This document shows positions 36,620 through 47,000 of a stretch of DNA of 64,000 nt, piece after piece. The first letter of the stretch is position 1; the number at the start of each line of letters is the position of its first letter. Below the pieces are notes generated by a model. It was not told the DNA's origin and ran no database searches. It saw nothing but the letters and a program-made list of their open reading frames with translations. The position numbers and the translations under genes were made by a program. The DNA is from Candidatus Zhuqueibacterota bacterium. Lineage in GTDB: Bacteria; Zhuqueibacterota; Zhuqueibacteria; Residuimicrobiales; Oceaniaggregativiventaceae. The stretch spans positions 1-64,000 of the forward strand of contig WJME01000255.1 of assembly GCA_014728115.1 (NCBI GenBank), in the 5' to 3' direction.

Positions 36620-37648
36620 TCAAAAGGTCAGGCCTACGGAAAACCGCTGTACGTAATCGAGTAATCCGAATTCTGCGTACGCATAGTCGAGTTTCAACAA
36701 CATGGAACTGCCGTAAATGCGGTAATGGATACCACCGCCAACAGTCAATCCCTCCTCAGACTCTTCCCTGAACAATTGAGCATACCCGGCACGAACGTAA
36801 AATGTTTCATTCAATGCCACTTCGGTCCCCAGATTCAGGCTTTCGGTATTGTCATTGGGATGCAAGGCGTCGATGGCATAGGACCACCTGAGGCTGTTGT
36901 TCTCGATAATTTCTCCGGCCACTCCGACACGAAACAACAAAGGCAATGGAAACGGATCGGTCTCATACAGGGCATTGACAAACTGTACATTGCCCTGGTT
37001 GAATTCATCAGGATCCTTGCTGAATCTCAGATCGCGTCCTTCCATGCGCAGCTCACCACCAAAATTGCTGATGGTAGCACCGAGACGCATGCCATTGAAA
37101 AATGGGGTGACAAACAAGGCGCCGATATCTCCGGCCACAGAGCTGGCACTCTCGTGCCAGATGCGCTGCTGGATATATTTGAGGCTGGCACCAAAGGAAA
37201 ACTTGTCCGTCAGCCGGCGAGCATAACTGAGGTGCACCGCCAGATCAGAGGCATCCCAAAATTCACCGGTGCCTTCCGGTTGATCCACTGTTCGCACCAG
37301 ATCTTCGGGAGTGGTCAAGCTCGTGATGCTGGCAGCCAGAATCCCAATATTTCCCAGCTCGGTGGCAAAGGCAATATGATTGAAATTCATCCCGGCCAGC
37401 CATTCATTATGGACAAATTCCACATCCCGCCCCGTGATGTAACCGAGACCGGACGGATTCCAGTGAATGCTGCTCAGGTCTCCCATCATGCCGGCATAGG
37501 CACCGCCCATGGCAGTTGCTCGGGCATCGACACCGATTTTCAAAAACTGCGCTGCAGCAGTACCGGTTTTGGTCAGAGTCTGAGTATTGTCGATCTGTGC
37601 AAACGCCGGTACCGCAAAAACAAAAATTAAAGCGAAAATTCTTTTCAT
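36620..37648 (-). CDS. PorV/PorQ family outer-membrane protein (module A)
   Basis: A 342-residue FadL-like barrel of the PorV/PorQ type. Signal peptide 1-17 (ending A-F-A-Q), then G-V-D-A-R-A-T-A-M-G-G-A-Y-A-G near residue 37 and H-W-N-P-S-G-L-G near 60. It ends with a terminal phenylalanine (V-G-L-T-F), as outer-membrane barrels do. GGAGG lies 9 bases before the ATG at 37648. It follows the 1138-residue exported gene by 37 bases in a receptor-cargo-PorV operon that recurs at 59253-64000. It may be a dedicated shuttle or surface-anchoring partner for that cargo; this is inferred from order, not shown by sequence. Confidence 0.8.
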   Translation of the reverse strand: MKRIFALIFVFAVPAFAQIDNTQTLTKTGTAAAQFLKIGVDARATAMGGAYAGMMGDLSSIHWNPSGLGYITGRDVEFVHNEWLAGMNFNHIAFATELGNIGILAASITSLTTPEDLVRTVDQPEGTGEFWDASDLAVHLSYARRLTDKFSFGASLKYIQQRIWHESASSVAGDIGALFVTPFFNGMRLGATISNFGGELRMEGRDLRFSKDPDEFNQGNVQFVNALYETDPFPLPLLFRVGVAGEIIENNSLRWSYAIDALHPNDNTESLNLGTEVALNETFYVRAGYAQLFREESEEGLTVGGGIHYRIYGSSMLLKLDYAYAEFGLLDYVQRFSVGLTF

Positions 37649-37685
37649 AAAAACATTCCTCCGTGCTGTCGTATCTCTGCGGACT

Positions 37686-40600
37686 CTATTTGATGACCGC
37701 AAAGCGTCCGATTTTCTCACCTAGCGGACCTGCATCTACATGATAGATATATACACCAAAGGCCACCGGAAAATTGTCCTTTGTGGTCAAGTCCCAATAC
37801 TCTTTACCGTCATCCATTGCTGCCGAATGATGGAGCGTTTCCACCAATTCGCCGCTCACCGTAAAAATACGGATGGTGCATTCACGCGGCAGATGATTGA
37901 AATAGATGCGACGAGGTCCGCGATCGCGGGGATTCTGCAGGTCAAGGGGCTCGATCACATTGGTCGCCACATAGGGATTGGGGACCACGGCGATCTTGTC
38001 GAGATCCAACTGTCCCTTGTCCTGATCGATATAAGAGGCTCGCGTACTGAACTGATAAACATCATCCTGCGTATAAGGACGGGTCGTGGCAATGTAATAC
38101 ACATCTCCCAATCCTGGTGCAATAGCCTCCTCTTCTTCCGGAGGTTCAAAGGTCAATTCCCAGGTACTTTCCAGTCCCTCGTCACCTTTGAGAATGATTA
38201 TCCGCTCTCCGGGTGACCACATGCTATCCCGTGTGGCACTGACTTCGAGAATGACGATGCGCATCTGCTTGGGTACGCGTCCCTGGGTGACATCCCAGAC
38301 CTGAAAATCGGTTTTGATATAACCGAATCCCTCACGGGCGCTGCTGTCAGCGATATCGTCGAAAAAACGGACTTCAAAATCAGCCGGATATTTATTACGA
38401 TCAAGATTATTGAATGGTTTGACAGTCGCTTCCCAGTTGCTTTCACTGGACGGCGTCCATCCCATGCGTTCCTCTTCCAACTCGAGTGGCTGATCCTGCA
38501 CAAACACTTTCATACCATCGAACACCGGATTGGCTTCTTCAAAGTCAAGCAGAGTACTTTCCCAAACCGGATAATATTGAAAGGTCGCCTTGTACATGAC
38601 ACCATCCTGCATGGCCCCGCCGGGAATGGGCCGGAGTTGTCCGCTCTCGGTCAACAGCTCATAGTCGGTTCCTTCGGTAAAAGCTCCCCCGCCTCCGGCG
38701 TCTGACAATGTCAGAGTACCAGGCTCGATATGCTTTTTCGAAAGCTGTGTAAACTGATCGATCCGGGCCATAAACTCTTCCTCGACCGGCTTGAGATCCT
38801 TGACCGAATAGCGCACAGGCTCTTCCATGAACTGTATCTCAAAAGTGTTGTCATCCTCGACCATCCGAGGATCGATGACCTCGACCTTGACCGGGCCGGT
38901 CGCTACACCCTGGATATGCGATATATTGTTTGCCCCTCCGGCCTGCTCGAGCGTTCCTTCAACATATCCCGCAGCCGGAGAGCGCGGCACAATCTGAATG
39001 GTATTGACATCGAGAATATATTCATTGCGTTCAGGATCCACCGTGATATTCTTGGAACATTCAGCCGGAGCAATGCCCAAACTGTCATCGCCATGGTCAT
39101 AGGACACCACCGCATAATAATAGGTCTGGCCATTGATGACATTGTTGGAATCGACATAGGCATGCCGCAACCCGGTATTGTTGCCGAGGTTATAAGACAC
39201 ACCTCTGCCGGCAAAAATAATATCACTCAATCCCTGATAGTCATTGATCAAATCAAACCGGGCCGGTGCCCCGTTGGGAGCCCGCAAGGGCTGAAACAAA
39301 AAGCTCGTGCCATTGGCATCGGTAATGGTTTGCTGATCTGCAAACTGGGGATCGGTGCTGCGATAGATCACATAGCCTTCAAAATCATTCTTTTGCGAAA
39401 CCGGATCAAAAGACGACTCGGCCACATCGTCCCAGTACAGAGTCACTTTTTCATCACCAGGAACCGCGGTCACATTGGGTTTCTGGGGCGGTTTGGCAAA
39501 CTGGTAATTGATCTCATAGATCTGCTGCGCCGTGAGTGCGTTCAGTGTAAGATCGTCATAGTTCTGACCGACCAACAGACCGATGGAGAAACGGCGCGAT
39601 TCGCCGGCCGGCAGGTCGATTTCACCGGAACCGTATAAAAAGACATTGTCACCGGCCTGTTCCGAGTTGGCGGAATCGAATTTGCCGGGAGTCAGGAAAT
39701 TGCGATACACATAATCGTCATTGGATATGCGGTTCTGGGAACTGAATGGCGGCGCCGCAAAACTGGTCAACCCGATCATATCGGATTCGTCGAGATCGGT
39801 CCATTCGAAATTGGGCTCACCGGGACGGCGCACATCAAACTGCACACCTGCGGTGGGCAACCCATCGCCTTCACCCTCATCACCGGTATTGGGCACACCA
39901 TCCATGCCGACATCGTGTAACTCGGGATCCCAATCGCCATCGTCATCGATGCCGTTTTCCTGGCTCTCGTCGATCATGCCGTCATTGTCATTGTCGATGC
40001 CATCGTAGGGATTACCCGGACTTTCGAGAAATTTGTAGCCAAAGTATCCGGGAGTTTTGCCGGCGACATCGGCTCTGCCGTCTTCATCCCAGGCATAGAC
40101 CATTTCCAGAGACGTGTCGAAAAAGGCCAAATCGTCGGTATAATTGGCCGGCCCCCCGACATGGGGATCGCCCCACATTCCAAATACGACATTTTCCAGA
40201 TCTTTTTCACTCTTGTTGGTGACTTTGTAAATCAAAAAGATGATATCTTCAGCCAGCGGATTGGCCCACTGGTAATAGCGGCACTCGACCTCGAGGCCCA
40301 GGCCACGCCGGGTGGAATCGTTTTCAAAGGGATAGTATTGAAATTCTTTGTTCTGGCGGTCATCCACCACGAAAAAGGCTTCCATGTCGGCATTGGAAGA
40401 TCCCTGACCCAGGGCACCGGGCCAGACATATTTTTTCAGGTTGGGATTGTACCATCCTTCCGGCCAGCTGTCGGGTTTGCCGTCGCCATCGCGATCGATG
40501 TCATTGGATGTCGGAATACGATCGCTGGTAGGATCCGCATAAGGCACCTGGCCGTCATCGCTGAATTTCAGCGGTTCCCATCCCCAGAACTCTGATCCAT

Positions 40601-41102
40601 CGGGTGACACCTCACCGCCCAATGACACCAGACCATCGCTGATGACGCGTGCAGCATAGACCGTATCGCCGTTGGCATCGATGACAGGGATTCCGTTTTC
40701 GTCTGTCATGATATAGGCATCGCGATGGCTGCCTTTGGGCACCTCTACCTCGGCACAGATAAAAGGGGCAAATTCATATCCATACCCCAGACCTTCCCAT
40801 ACAATATCGGTGGTGCGGTTGCCGGGATTGGAGATGGATCCATAGTTCCAGATTTCTGAGGTGATCTTGTTGCCGTTCATCACGGTCTTTTGACGACGCA
40901 GGATCTGTGGATCTTCCTGAACGCCTTTTTGCAGCCGGCGTTCACGCCAGCGGTAATAATCATCATATTGTGATTCGGACCACTCTTTTTGAGGTCCGTT
41001 TAGATAATATTCCAGACTGCCTTTCTTGAATTGGCCGGAAGCAAAGCCTGCTGATCCGAGTACCCATCCGATAAACAGCCATAAAAACAATTGTCGTATC
41101 AT
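37686..41102 (-). CDS. Large exported FN3-like protein with variant T9SS tail (module A)
   Basis: A 1138-residue secreted protein of no family I can name. A signal peptide (1-23, ending F-A-S-G-Q) is followed by a large N-domain. Near residues 365-420 it has dense acidic repeats (G-I-D-N-D-N-D-G-M-I-D-E), which are calcium-loop-like. A fibronectin-type-III-like domain spans about 545-680. The protein ends in a tail with V-V-P-N-P-Y about 95 residues from the end and F-A-V-I-K at the terminus. The tail aligns with the 717-residue protein at 60305, sharing C-T-I-R/K-I-F-T and G-V-Y-I strands. It resembles, but differs from, the standard N-Y-P-N-P-F sorting domain. The gene starts 20 bases after the TonB receptor stop. 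Confidence 0.75.
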   Translation of the reverse strand: MIRQLFLWLFIGWVLGSAGFASGQFKKGSLEYYLNGPQKEWSESQYDDYYRWRERRLQKGVQEDPQILRRQKTVMNGNKITSEIWNYGSISNPGNRTTDIVWEGLGYGYEFAPFICAEVEVPKGSHRDAYIMTDENGIPVIDANGDTVYAARVISDGLVSLGGEVSPDGSEFWGWEPLKFSDDGQVPYADPTSDRIPTSNDIDRDGDGKPDSWPEGWYNPNLKKYVWPGALGQGSSNADMEAFFVVDDRQNKEFQYYPFENDSTRRGLGLEVECRYYQWANPLAEDIIFLIYKVTNKSEKDLENVVFGMWGDPHVGGPANYTDDLAFFDTSLEMVYAWDEDGRADVAGKTPGYFGYKFLESPGNPYDGIDNDNDGMIDESQENGIDDDGDWDPELHDVGMDGVPNTGDEGEGDGLPTAGVQFDVRRPGEPNFEWTDLDESDMIGLTSFAAPPFSSQNRISNDDYVYRNFLTPGKFDSANSEQAGDNVFLYGSGEIDLPAGESRRFSIGLLVGQNYDDLTLNALTAQQIYEINYQFAKPPQKPNVTAVPGDEKVTLYWDDVAESSFDPVSQKNDFEGYVIYRSTDPQFADQQTITDANGTSFLFQPLRAPNGAPARFDLINDYQGLSDIIFAGRGVSYNLGNNTGLRHAYVDSNNVINGQTYYYAVVSYDHGDDSLGIAPAECSKNITVDPERNEYILDVNTIQIVPRSPAAGYVEGTLEQAGGANNISHIQGVATGPVKVEVIDPRMVEDDNTFEIQFMEEPVRYSVKDLKPVEEEFMARIDQFTQLSKKHIEPGTLTLSDAGGGGAFTEGTDYELLTESGQLRPIPGGAMQDGVMYKATFQYYPVWESTLLDFEEANPVFDGMKVFVQDQPLELEEERMGWTPSSESNWEATVKPFNNLDRNKYPADFEVRFFDDIADSSAREGFGYIKTDFQVWDVTQGRVPKQMRIVILEVSATRDSMWSPGERIIILKGDEGLESTWELTFEPPEEEEAIAPGLGDVYYIATTRPYTQDDVYQFSTRASYIDQDKGQLDLDKIAVVPNPYVATNVIEPLDLQNPRDRGPRRIYFNHLPRECTIRIFTVSGELVETLHHSAAMDDGKEYWDLTTKDNFPVAFGVYIYHVDAGPLGEKIGRFAVIK

Positions 41103-41122
41103 TATTCTATCTCACTGTTTGG

Positions 41123-43810
41123 TTAGAACTCTAGAGAAACTCCTGCCTGTACCAGTCTGGGTGCACGGTAATAATGGGGACGAGTCTGATACTCTTCCCA
41201 GGTATGCACACCCGGTTCACCATAATGCCGAATGAACTCTTGGGTCTCTTCGGCACTTCGATTCCAAAATGTATAGCCTGCACGTCCGGTATCATCGAAT
41301 ACATAACGTTCGTTAAGAGTATCGAACAAATTGAAGGCTTTGACAAAAAAGACAAAACCGATTTTGCCCATGCGGATATTCTTGTACGCATGCAAGTCCA
41401 CCGTACGCTGCCAGGGCTTGCGTTCGCTGTTGGGATCGGGCACATAATTGGCAAACGGAATCACCGGCGTATAAGGCCAGCCGCTGCTCATGCGTCCGAT
41501 AAAGCTGATGCCCCAGCTGCCGGGCTCGCTCAGGGTCACTGTGGCATTGAGAATATGGCGCTGATCCCAATTCAAAGGAACGATACGTTTTTCTTCCTCG
41601 ACGCCGGAAATAGCGCTGAAAAAGAAAGCACCCGATCGCACATCATTGCCGTCGGTGCGCTGAAAGGTGTAATCCAGCCAGGCCGTGATCTTGCTGGCCG
41701 CATCATGGCGCTTGGTCAGTGAAAACGTGATTCCCTTGACCGCCCCATAATCTTTATTGAGAAAAACATTATAGGAAGACGGGCCGAATTGAGCCGATTC
41801 ATAGCGGATGCTCTGCAAGGCCAGCAGATCCCGGATATCTTTGGCAAACATGCTCACTTCCAGAGCAAGATAATCATCCAGCTGTTGTTGCAAGCCGAAT
41901 TCATAGATCACGGTCTTTTCCGGTTTCAGATTGGCATAGCCGATCGAAGGCGAGGTGCCCGCACCGAACACATCTTCCAGATAGAGCCGTCGCAACGGCG
42001 GCATCTGATAGAAATGACCATAGGAAAAGTGCAAAATACCCCTGTCTGTAATCGGAAAGGAAACGCCGAGTCGAGGCGAAACCATTTGCTTGGGATCGGC
42101 CTGTTTGCGTTCGCTTTGATCCGGACGCACCAGATCGACGAGGTATTCAGCCTGCGGATCGAAATAGTCATAGCGCACACCGGCATTGATGATCATGTCC
42201 TCGTATTCGATCTTGTCCTGTACATAACCGGAGAAAAAGATCGCTTCATTGTCATAAAACACATGACTGGGCGATTCGTTGGCCGGCTTTACCGTGGGCT
42301 CACGATATTCCTGATTGTCGTAAAGTACCGTGAAAATAGTTTCATTCAGATCATCGATGCGGGCCATGACACCGGTTTTGATTTCATGCCGCAGATTGAT
42401 CTGGCTGGTAAAGTCAAAGCGGCCGCCGCGTGACTCGGAATCACGGTAATTGTGTCCCATTTGCATGCCGCCGAAATTGAACGTGGCAGAAGTCGGTGTT
42501 CCGCGTACACGCGTGGTGGGTACATACCGGGGATCGAGCGGATCCTCGAATTTATAAGATCTGTAATCCGTGGTACTGTAAAAGAGATTGGCTTCATAAA
42601 AGCTCTTGCCAAAGACATGAGAGAATTTGACCGAATAATTGTAATTATCGGAAAAATAATTCAGTGTTCCTTCGGGATTATAGCGATAACTGTGCACATA
42701 GGATTTAGACTCGCCATTGTCATAGAGCATCTGACCCGACAATTTCATGGAAGGGTTGATGCGCCAGGTGAGCTTGTGCATCATGTTCATGTCTATGGAA
42801 TTGTTCATGGGGACAAATTCATTGTCACCCCCCAATTCGATATACCAATTGTCGGAATCCCGAAAATCAGCGGAATCAGCAGGAAGGTGTTCGCGTTGTC
42901 CGTAAAGCCAACCTTCGTTGTCATTATACCGGATACTGGAATTAAATGTGAGCTTTTTTCCGGTCAAGGGAATCGGACCGTTGATCGTTCCTTCGACCAC
43001 AGAGTTGGCAAAGGGTTCGACATCGCCGATATGGTAAAAAATATCTTCATCATTGGAAATATAATCACCGGTATAATAAGAGAGACTACCGGAATAACGA
43101 TCCCGGCCCTCTTTGAGGCGGATATTGACAATCCCGCTCATGGCATTGCCGTATTCGGCATTGAACGCGCCGCTGACCACCTTCATCTCTTCCAGCGCCT
43201 TGTTGGATACGTTGGTGGCCAGACTGTTGGTAAAAAACGGATTGGTCACCGGCACACCATCGACAAAATACCCGACTTCGGTAGAGCGTCCGCCTCGTAT
43301 ATGCAGGGCTCCGTCAGCACCCTGATTCACACCGGCCTGGGTCGTCAACACACCGACAAAACTTTCCACCGGCAAGGCCCGGATCTCTTCGGCAGTGGTG
43401 GTTTTTTGTGAGGCGGTGAGATCTTTTTGCACCAGTGGTCGCTCGGCCACAATGGTCACCTCTTCGCCGGCAATCACTTCCTGAGACAGAGAAAAATTCT
43501 GTCGTGTGGTTTGATCGATACTGGCGCGCACATTTTCGATATGTGTGGTGGCATATCCGATATAAGAAGCGCGCAGCGTATATGTTCCGGGAGGAACGTT
43601 CAGGATCAAATAATTGCCATCGATATCCGTGGCCGCACCCATGGACGTGCCTTCGATTAGCACATTCACGCCGGGTAACGGATCACCGGATTCCTTGTCG
43701 ATCACACGCCCGACAATCTTGCCGGCCGCAGCCCACAAAGGGCTCGACACCCATAACAGGATAAGAAACAAGGTCAACCCTATTCTTCCCCGATTCAATC
43801 TTTGATTCAT
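41123..43810 (-). CDS. TonB-dependent receptor (module A)
   Basis: An 895-residue outer-membrane transporter. Signal peptide 1-27; CarboxypepD_reg-like domain about 30-115 (G-R-V-I-D-K-E-S-G-D-P-L-P-G-V-N-V); plug about 130-230 (L-H-I-R-G-G-R-S-T-E-V-G-Y-F-V-D-G-V-P-V); then a barrel ending G-V-S-L-E-F. It is SusC-like in N-domain layout, but no SusD follows; the next gene is the FN3-like exported protein. The ATG at 43810 has GGAG 6 bases upstream; a TTG at 43822 is possible but unnecessary. A long hairpin lies in its 5' leader. The ligand is unknown, though nearby glycosidases suggest oligosaccharides. Confidence 0.9.
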   Translation of the reverse strand: MNQRLNRGRIGLTLFLILLWVSSPLWAAAGKIVGRVIDKESGDPLPGVNVLIEGTSMGAATDIDGNYLILNVPPGTYTLRASYIGYATTHIENVRASIDQTTRQNFSLSQEVIAGEEVTIVAERPLVQKDLTASQKTTTAEEIRALPVESFVGVLTTQAGVNQGADGALHIRGGRSTEVGYFVDGVPVTNPFFTNSLATNVSNKALEEMKVVSGAFNAEYGNAMSGIVNIRLKEGRDRYSGSLSYYTGDYISNDEDIFYHIGDVEPFANSVVEGTINGPIPLTGKKLTFNSSIRYNDNEGWLYGQREHLPADSADFRDSDNWYIELGGDNEFVPMNNSIDMNMMHKLTWRINPSMKLSGQMLYDNGESKSYVHSYRYNPEGTLNYFSDNYNYSVKFSHVFGKSFYEANLFYSTTDYRSYKFEDPLDPRYVPTTRVRGTPTSATFNFGGMQMGHNYRDSESRGGRFDFTSQINLRHEIKTGVMARIDDLNETIFTVLYDNQEYREPTVKPANESPSHVFYDNEAIFFSGYVQDKIEYEDMIINAGVRYDYFDPQAEYLVDLVRPDQSERKQADPKQMVSPRLGVSFPITDRGILHFSYGHFYQMPPLRRLYLEDVFGAGTSPSIGYANLKPEKTVIYEFGLQQQLDDYLALEVSMFAKDIRDLLALQSIRYESAQFGPSSYNVFLNKDYGAVKGITFSLTKRHDAASKITAWLDYTFQRTDGNDVRSGAFFFSAISGVEEEKRIVPLNWDQRHILNATVTLSEPGSWGISFIGRMSSGWPYTPVIPFANYVPDPNSERKPWQRTVDLHAYKNIRMGKIGFVFFVKAFNLFDTLNERYVFDDTGRAGYTFWNRSAEETQEFIRHYGEPGVHTWEEYQTRPHYYRAPRLVQAGVSLEF

Positions 43811-43854
43811 ACCTTTCTCCAAATCATACCTGTCTGTTCTCTATAGTGCTACAA

Positions 43855-43899
43855 CCTCCCCGGAACCCAAAAGTTTCGCACTTTAGGATCCTGGGGAGG
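43855..43899 (-). promoter_or_regulatory. Long imperfect hairpin in the leader of the module A TonB receptor
   Basis: CCTCCCC (43855-43861) pairs with GGGGAGG (43893-43899). Inner GGA and CC pairings continue toward an AAAGT/ACTTT stem with a small loop. It lies about 45 bases before the start codon and has no T tract, so it looks like a leader regulatory structure or an operator rather than a terminator. Confidence 0.45.
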
Positions 43900-43939
43900 G
43901 TGCAGCAGCAAGATACGACTGTAATGTACATGTAATAAT

Positions 43940-44010
43940 GCCTCGTCGTGTCAACCACGCCCGGCGAGGCAATAATAAAAGGATTCGGCCCCTGTGGAGC
44001 CGAATCCTGG
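43940..44010 (-). terminator. Tandem terminator hairpins after the FG-GAP gene
   Basis: First hairpin (on the minus strand): 10-bp stem AGGATTCGGC / GCCGAATCCT at 43980-44008, followed by TTTTATTATT. Second hairpin: GCCTCG / CGAGGC just beyond, at about 43940-43970, followed by a T/A run. Confidence 0.78.
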
Positions 44011-44017
44011 AATAACA

Positions 44018-47000
44018 TTATTTAACCAATGTCATACGACGGGATTTGCTGAAATTACCGAATTCAAGCGAGTAAATATAAACACCGGTCGCCACACGGC
44101 TACCCGCGTCATTCAAACCATCCCAGACCACCTTATGCTGTCCGGCAACCTGCAGCTGATCATCCACCAGGGTGCGTACCAATTGTCCCATGGTGTTATA
44201 GATCTTGAGCGAGACCTGCTTGTTCAACGGCAGATCATAGCTGATGGTCGTGGTAGGATTGAACGGATTGGGATAATTTTGTTCCAGAACAAAATCATCA
44301 GGCGTGACAAAACGAACCTCATGTCGTTCCACGGCTGTGGCAGGGCCGGTAAATTCAAAGCGCATCACCACAAAATTCTTGTCATTGGCGATCTTGGTTT
44401 CCGTGGTATCATAATCTCCGGCAACCGGATCCCAGGTAATATTGGTTGTGGTTACGCTGTCGGTATTTGACTGAAAACTGGCCAAAAGCTCATATTGATC
44501 ATCATCATCAAAATCGATGGGTTGACCCATAGTGTGAGCTTCTACCTTGGACGCAAACCGGGACGTATTGCTGTAATTGGTGGTGATAATGCCGGCAGAA
44601 TCTTTGACCACGATATTCTGAATATCATTGGGCTCACCGGTATAGATCACCTCGGTCATATAGCTCATCGGATCGCGCGGATTGTCGCCCATGAGTTCAG
44701 CGCTCACGATGGTTTGCGGAAAGCTGCCGCCGCTGAGCACATTGGCTCTACCATCCTGATCGACATCGAACACACTGGCATAAAACGGTGCGAATCCATC
44801 CACGACCTTGACCATATGGTTCTCATCGATGGAAAGAACATCGTCTCCTGCTTCATAGTCGAGCACCCAGAGATCACCGGTATAATAATTGGTAAAAAAG
44901 GCTTCATCGTCGCCATCACCATTGATATCACCGGCATCGCCACCGAACAAGGATACATGGTCATCAGGATAAGTCGCCTGAAGATTTTTCGTTGCAGAGC
45001 CGGTATCCGGTGCAGCATAGGTATCGGCACCGAGAACATCGACATTATAGAAATTAAAGTAATTCCAGGTATGGTTGACCAGTTCGTAAGACCCGTCTCC
45101 GTCCAGATCAGCGGGCAGGACTTCATACGGCGAACCGCCACCATAATTGACCCGGTCGACAAAGAATTCGGTGACCCAGGTTTCAAAACCACCACCTGCA
45201 GCTTCAAATTCAATGTCACCTTCAACAGAGGTTACCAAAGTACCACGCTGCCCCTCACCATCATTGCGGCGAATCGCTATTAATAGTTCCTGTTTGCCAT
45301 CCATGTCCACGTCAGCTACATTGATAGCTTCATGGTCACCTCTAAATGCGGTATAATCTTGTGGGCAGCAAACATTAATTTCGCTGTTTACAACCGAAGA
45401 ATAGATGGTACCGTAATTATCGCTCCCTACAACACCATCCCATTCAAAGACATACCAGCCGGACGGTTCTGAAGCCAGCGGGAAAACGATCTCCCAACGG
45501 TCATCACCATCCAGATCAGAGACCGTTACAATTCTTGGATTAGCCCAGCTGGAATTTACCTCTTGCCTGTTGTTCAATGTGTCGATAGGTGACTCCCAAA
45601 CCATTTCAAACACATCAGCTGCCATGTTATACTCGAAAACAAATACACGATGCCCTTCATAGTCGGTAATAATCATTTCCTTGGCACCATCCTGATCCAG
45701 ATCAAAGCCACCGATCACGGTACGGCTGTTGCCACTCGGATCTGTAGCATAAAAGTCATCGATTTCTTCATGCTGCAGAGTATTCATGGTTTCCCAATTT
45801 TCCGGGGTGCTTTCGGCGGTTTCGGGGCTATACTCCAGCACCACAAGCATAGGCTGGCCTTCTTCATCGGCCCAGAGATTGGTGACCACGACTTCTCTGA
45901 ATCCGTCGCCATCCAAATCGACCGGACTCACTTCCACCGGGTACCAGCGTTCCTGAGGGGTGTCACCGGAACTGTCCAGGATGATCGACCAGTCATAGCT
46001 GGCAGAGTCGGCCGGGGAACCCAGTTCCTGATATTCGATGCGCGAGACTTTTTCATCACGGCCCCAGGTTCCGACAATATCGGGACGCCCATCTCTGTCG
46101 ATATCGCCCACGTCACCACCGCGGCTGCGTTTGGTATCGGAAAAGGTCCCCACAGTGACCACGTCATCCATGGTCAGGGCACCTACATCATCGGTGTCAT
46201 CTATAAAATAGAGCTTGCCATCGCTCATGACAAACCAGGCTTCCAGCATTTCATCGCCATCCACATCCTGGAAAGCGAATCCATTGGTATCGGTTTCACC
46301 CGGATCGTCTTCTTCGAGTTTGGCCTGATTGATATCGGTAGCCAAGACATAAGCATCCGGACCGGCGGATTCGAAAATGGTCATGCTCCAGAGATCCCAG
46401 GTGTTGACCCAGACTTCGGGATTGCCGTCACCATCAAAGTCCACGATATCCACATCGTAAACGGCACCGCCGTCGAGCAGTCCTTCACCGGCTTCGCTGT
46501 CCATGAATTCGACCTGAAAGGCAGCAAAGGCATCGAGACCATCGGTGGCCAGAGAAATGACCACGAGCTCACGGGTGGTGCGGGAGACGGCTGCCAGTTC
46601 GATCTCACCATCACCATCCGCATCGCCGAGTTTGAATCCGGCCGGACGAAAATCCAGCTCAGGAGCCATGCCAAAGTCATAGGTCAGCGTCGGAGAATCC
46701 GGGAACATGCCGGATTCGTCTTGCTCAAAGACAAACAATTTATTCGGCGAATCAATGGTGGGCACACCAAAAAAGATTTCCCAGAGGCCATCTTGATCCA
46801 TGTCGCCGTATTCAAGAGCCGGAAGTGAATTGGACAGCTCTGTCATGGAATAATGCCAGACATATTCATACGTGTCATTCGCAACAGCTTCATAGAGAAA
46901 AACGTCCAGGGTTCCCTCTCCCGGACCTTCAGGGGCAAGGGTTTCATCGGTAGTAAAAAGGATTTCACGACGACCGTCATTGTCAAAATCCATGCCGACG

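Noticed and set aside
45650-46828. 392-codon plus-strand ORF opposite the FG-GAP gene
   Set aside because: It is the complement of repeated Asp/Gly-rich codons, giving Ile/Val/His-rich sequence with no domain; the minus-strand gene has a signal peptide, ribosome site and sorting tail.
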